Assembly: GCF_019933155.2 (NCBI RefSeq)
Contig: NZ_CP082944.1
Location: forward strand, 498,001-562,000
DNA length: 64,000 nucleotides
Reading direction: 5' to 3'
Source of the DNA: Metabacillus dongyingensis
GTDB taxonomy: Bacteria > Bacillota > Bacilli > Bacillales > Bacillaceae
Every line of letters starts with the position of its first letter. Positions within the stretch are counted from its first letter, which is position 1. The translations under genes were made by a program, and so were the position numbers. This document shows, in pieces, positions 61,262-64,000 of this stretch. Below the pieces are notes generated by a model, which was not told the origin of the DNA, made no database searches, and saw only the letters and a program-made list of their open reading frames with translations.

Positions 61262-62845
61262 ATGAGGAATTCAAGAAAACTTAAGAAGAGTATGAAAGGT
61301 CTTATGGTTCTATTCATCATCATGTCGATGCTTTTGGTGCAAGCATGTTCTACAGGCAATACCAGTAATGAAACAGCATCAAGTGATGAAAGCGGAAAGA
61401 AGAGAGGGGGGGTTCTAAAGGTCGTTCGACTATCTGATGCCACGAATCTGGATCCTCATTTTATTACGGATATTCCCTCGGCAAATGTTTTATATCAAAA
61501 GGTTTATGAAACATTGGTCACATTTGATAAGGACATGAAAATTGTTCCCGGATTGGCTAAAAGCTGGGAACAGACTGATGATATAACATGGGAATTCACT
61601 TTAAATGAAGGGATTACTTTCCACGACACCTCCAAGTTTAATGCAGATGCTGTAAAGAAAACCTTGGATCGTTTGATAGATCCAAAGACAGGCTCCCCTC
61701 AAAAGGATAAGCTCGGCATGATTAAGGAAGTAAACGTTCTTGATGAGAACAAGGTTCAAATCAAACTTAGTACGCCATATGCCCCTCTCCTTTCGATTTT
61801 AGCCAGTAATGAAGGGAGTATTATAAGTCCCAAAGCAATTGAAGAAAGTTCAGATACCTTATCAAAAAAACCAGTAGGAACTGGACCTTTTAAATTTGAA
61901 TCCTGGAAATCAGGCGAGTCCATTACCCTTGTGAAAAATGATAAATACTGGGGAGAGAAACCTCTTATTGATGGGATTGAATTTGAAGTTGTTCCAGAGG
62001 ATTCTACTCGTATTGCGATGGTTGAAACAGGAGAAGCCCATATCAATGATCAGGTGCCTGTAACGGAAATTGATAGAATTAATAACTCAGACACTCTTAA
62101 CCTCTATCGGACAGAAGGACTGGCCGTTGAATACATTGGATTTAATACACAAAAAGCTCCTTTTGATAATGTGAAGGTACGCCAAGCGATCTCTTCTGCC
62201 ATAGAAAGAGAAGCGATAATAAAAGGGGTTTACAACGGAGCAGGAACACTGGCCAATGCGGCAATGAGCCCAAAAGTGTTCGGATACAGCAAAGAAATAA
62301 AGCCATACGAGTATAATCCAAATAAAGCAAAAGATTTGCTGAAAGAAGCCGGCTTCAAAGACGGATTGGAGTTAACGTTAATAACAAGTGACCGTAAAGA
62401 GAGAATTAACATGGCAGAGGTCATTCAGTCACAGTTAAAAGGGATTGGCGTTAACGTAAATATTCAAGTATTAGAGTATGGAGCCTATATTGAAGCGGTG
62501 GATAAAGGTGAACAAGATATGTTTATTGGAGGGTGGGGAAATGCCACAGGAGATGGAGATTATAATCAGTATAACTTGTTCCACTCCGACTCTCATGGTT
62601 CTCCGGGAAATCATTTCTACTATACGAACAAAAAAGTCGATCAATTAATTGAACAAGCCAGAAAAGAAACAGATCCAGAAGTGAGAAAAAAGCTGTATGA
62701 GGAAGCGATGGCCATCGAAATGGACGACGCTGTGTACATTCCAATAAGAAACTACGAGCACATGGCCATATATAACAATGAAGTAAATGACTTCTGGCTT
62801 AATGCTGTCAACTATTTAATGGTAAATGACGTTACACTAGAGTAA
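61262..62845 (+). CDS. Family 5 ABC substrate-binding lipoprotein
   Basis: A 527-residue DppA/OppA-type binding protein with a lipoprotein signal peptide (lipobox VQAC). The SATNLDPH-like start (LSDATNLDPHF), KPVGTGPFKFESWKSGE and FNTQKAPFDNVKVRQAISSAIERE are standard family 5 sequences. It supplies the divergently encoded OppBCDF-type transporter. The following gene is an amidohydrolase, so the ligand may be a nitrogenous amide or heterocycle rather than a peptide. AGAAGGGG precedes the ATG. Confidence 0.9.
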   Translation: MRNSRKLKKSMKGLMVLFIIMSMLLVQACSTGNTSNETASSDESGKKRGGVLKVVRLSDATNLDPHFITDIPSANVLYQKVYETLVTFDKDMKIVPGLAKSWEQTDDITWEFTLNEGITFHDTSKFNADAVKKTLDRLIDPKTGSPQKDKLGMIKEVNVLDENKVQIKLSTPYAPLLSILASNEGSIISPKAIEESSDTLSKKPVGTGPFKFESWKSGESITLVKNDKYWGEKPLIDGIEFEVVPEDSTRIAMVETGEAHINDQVPVTEIDRINNSDTLNLYRTEGLAVEYIGFNTQKAPFDNVKVRQAISSAIEREAIIKGVYNGAGTLANAAMSPKVFGYSKEIKPYEYNPNKAKDLLKEAGFKDGLELTLITSDRKERINMAEVIQSQLKGIGVNVNIQVLEYGAYIEAVDKGEQDMFIGGWGNATGDGDYNQYNLFHSDSHGSPGNHFYYTNKKVDQLIEQARKETDPEVRKKLYEEAMAIEMDDAVYIPIRNYEHMAIYNNEVNDFWLNAVNYLMVNDVTLE

Positions 62846-62929
62846 GAGGAATAGGTGGCTCAGGCGAAAAAACGCTCCGGGTCACCATCCTTGGTTAATA
62901 GAAAAAATCAATATGGGGGGAACTTTACA

Positions 62930-64000
62930 GTGAATACATTTTGGCTGAAAAATGTCAGGCTTGAAACGGGTTTTAAAAAGGAAAATGGCACAGTTACGGG
63001 GACCGTTGCGCAAGAGTTTCATTTGAAAATAGAAAATGGAAAGCTAACGTCCATGACAGCAGATGAAAACGAGATCAAGAATTCTTTACCTGTTGTTGAT
63101 GCAAAAGGAAAGCTCATGCTGCCATCCTTTCGTGAAATGCACATACATATTGATAAAACGTATTTTAGCGGTCCGTGGAAAGCGTGTCGTCCAATTACAA
63201 ATGGCATCTTTACCAGAATTGAGGAAGAAAAGGACCTGCTGCCTAAACAATTCCCATTTGCTCAAGAACGCGCAGAGAAAATGATTGAGCTGCTGCTGCA
63301 AAATGGCCATACACATATCAGAACACACTGTAATGTTGAACCGACATCTGGCCTGAAAAATCTTGAAATAACAATAAATGCGCTAGAAAAATATAAAAAT
63401 TTCATAACCTATGAAATTGTTGCCTTCCCTCAGCACGGGTTATTGCGAAGCGGCTCTGTGCAATTAATCAGAGATGCAATGAAAAATGGAGCAACACATG
63501 TAGGCGGAGTGGATCCAGCGACAATCGACCGAAATATTGAAAAATCTTTGTGGACAACATTTGATATTGCGGCAGAACACAATGCAGGTATAGATATTCA
63601 TCTCCATGAACCTAATTCATTAGGAGCCTTTACTTTTGAACGTCTTGCTGATTTTACGAAAGAAGCCAAAATGAAGGGGAAAGTGACAATCAGTCATGCC
63701 ATTGCACTGGGTGATCTAGAAGGTCAGCCGCTCGTAGATATTATGAATGTTTTAAAAGAACAAGAAATTGATATTACAACTACTGTTCCGATAAATCGTC
63801 ATACTATTCCAATTCCTGCATTAGATAAACATGGATTAAAAGTATCTGTTGGCCACGACAGTCTTACTGATCATTGGTCTCCATTTGGAACTGGGGATAC
63901 AGTGGAAAAATTAAGTGTTTTAGCGGAACGTTTCCGTTGTATTGATGAATTTTCATTAAATAGATCTTGGAAATATGCCTCAGGCGGTGTCACTCCTCTT
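62930..64000 (+). CDS. Cytosine-deaminase-like amidohydrolase, 3' truncated by window edge
   Basis: From GTG 62930, six bases after GGGGGGAAC, 357 codons are open to the end of the window. Metal-dependent amidohydrolase motifs appear in order: MHIHIDK (first two metal His), IRTHCNVE, DIHLHEP, TISHA and VGHDS, where the Asp is the expected catalytic ligand. This pattern is that of the CodA/cytosine deaminase group (COG0402), although real substrates in this group include many heterocycles and creatinine-like compounds. It lies 84 bp after the binding-protein gene and is probably co-transcribed with it. Confidence 0.82.
   Translation, partial: MNTFWLKNVRLETGFKKENGTVTGTVAQEFHLKIENGKLTSMTADENEIKNSLPVVDAKGKLMLPSFREMHIHIDKTYFSGPWKACRPITNGIFTRIEEEKDLLPKQFPFAQERAEKMIELLLQNGHTHIRTHCNVEPTSGLKNLEITINALEKYKNFITYEIVAFPQHGLLRSGSVQLIRDAMKNGATHVGGVDPATIDRNIEKSLWTTFDIAAEHNAGIDIHLHEPNSLGAFTFERLADFTKEAKMKGKVTISHAIALGDLEGQPLVDIMNVLKEQEIDITTTVPINRHTIPIPALDKHGLKVSVGHDSLTDHWSPFGTGDTVEKLSVLAERFRCIDEFSLNRSWKYASGGVTPL

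Overview
The window looks like chromosomal DNA of an endospore-forming Bacillaceae (Bacillus/Metabacillus-like). The evidence is the set of genes typical of that group (liaIH-FSR, yfmR, hemAT, niaP, adaA, yhjBC- and ywcBA-like pairs, a kinB-like sporulation kinase), strong AGGAGG-type ribosome binding sites, frequent TTG/GTG starts, T-rich intrinsic terminators, and recognisable cre, CodY, Spo0A/sigma-H and sigma-D sites. No rRNA, tRNA, CRISPR array, insertion sequence or prophage was recognised.

Layout. 0-2.5 kb: NAD salvage operon pncB-nadD-nadE. 2.9-4.6 kb: glnS on the minus strand, unusual because most Bacillus make Gln-tRNA by GatCAB transamidation. 4.8-10.5 kb: tripartite tricarboxylate transporter tctC-tctB-tctA with a CitA/CitB-type two-component system; two copies of a dispersed structured repeat lie between the tct genes. 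10.6-13.2 kb: a type VII secretion polymorphic-toxin cassette (WXG-like partner, toxin, two-repeat putative immunity protein, SseB-domain protein). 13.6-16.3 kb: a 902-residue TPR protein with a degenerate G domain. 16.4-17.7 kb: a two-gene ThrE-type exporter. 17.7-19.2 kb: an aldo/keto reductase remnant, a roughly 0.9 kb array of tandem imperfect hairpins, a possible Pho box and a frameshifted ugpB remnant, leading into an intact glycerophosphodiesterase gene. 20.4-24.5 kb: heterodimeric ABC exporter and a DJ-1/PfpI protein. 24.8-29.4 kb: livJHMGF branched-chain amino acid ABC transporter behind a CodY box.

29.6-47.6 kb: niaP; a ywcB/ywcA-like SSS symporter pair; a kinB-like kinase with overlapping sigma-H and Spo0A signals; cstA with a YbdD-family partner; a PD-(D/E)XK/Rad3-like helicase fusion; a small membrane protein; a secreted endonuclease I; flavodoxin-fold and VOC enzymes; yfmR; a short-chain dehydrogenase; a yhjB/yhjC-like symporter pair. 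47.8-51.3 kb: the Lia cell-envelope stress operon without liaG. 51.5-54.3 kb: HemAT, AdaA and a PEP mutase/isocitrate lyase family protein. 54.4-64 kb: an uptake and catabolism cluster made of an SSS-like membrane protein, an AraC-type response regulator, a sensor-poor histidine kinase, an Opp/Dpp-type ABC transporter (F, D, B, C), a divergent family 5 binding protein and a truncated cytosine-deaminase-like amidohydrolase.

How it fits together. NAD precursor uptake (niaP) and salvage (pncB-nadD-nadE) are both present. Several carboxylate and amino acid uptake systems carry the expected nutrient-status sites (cre for tct, CodY for liv). The least explained elements are the hairpin array at 17.9-18.8 kb, the four copies of a roughly 120-nt covarying hairpin element, the toxin cassette and the transporter-like/kinase/regulator trio at 54-57 kb.
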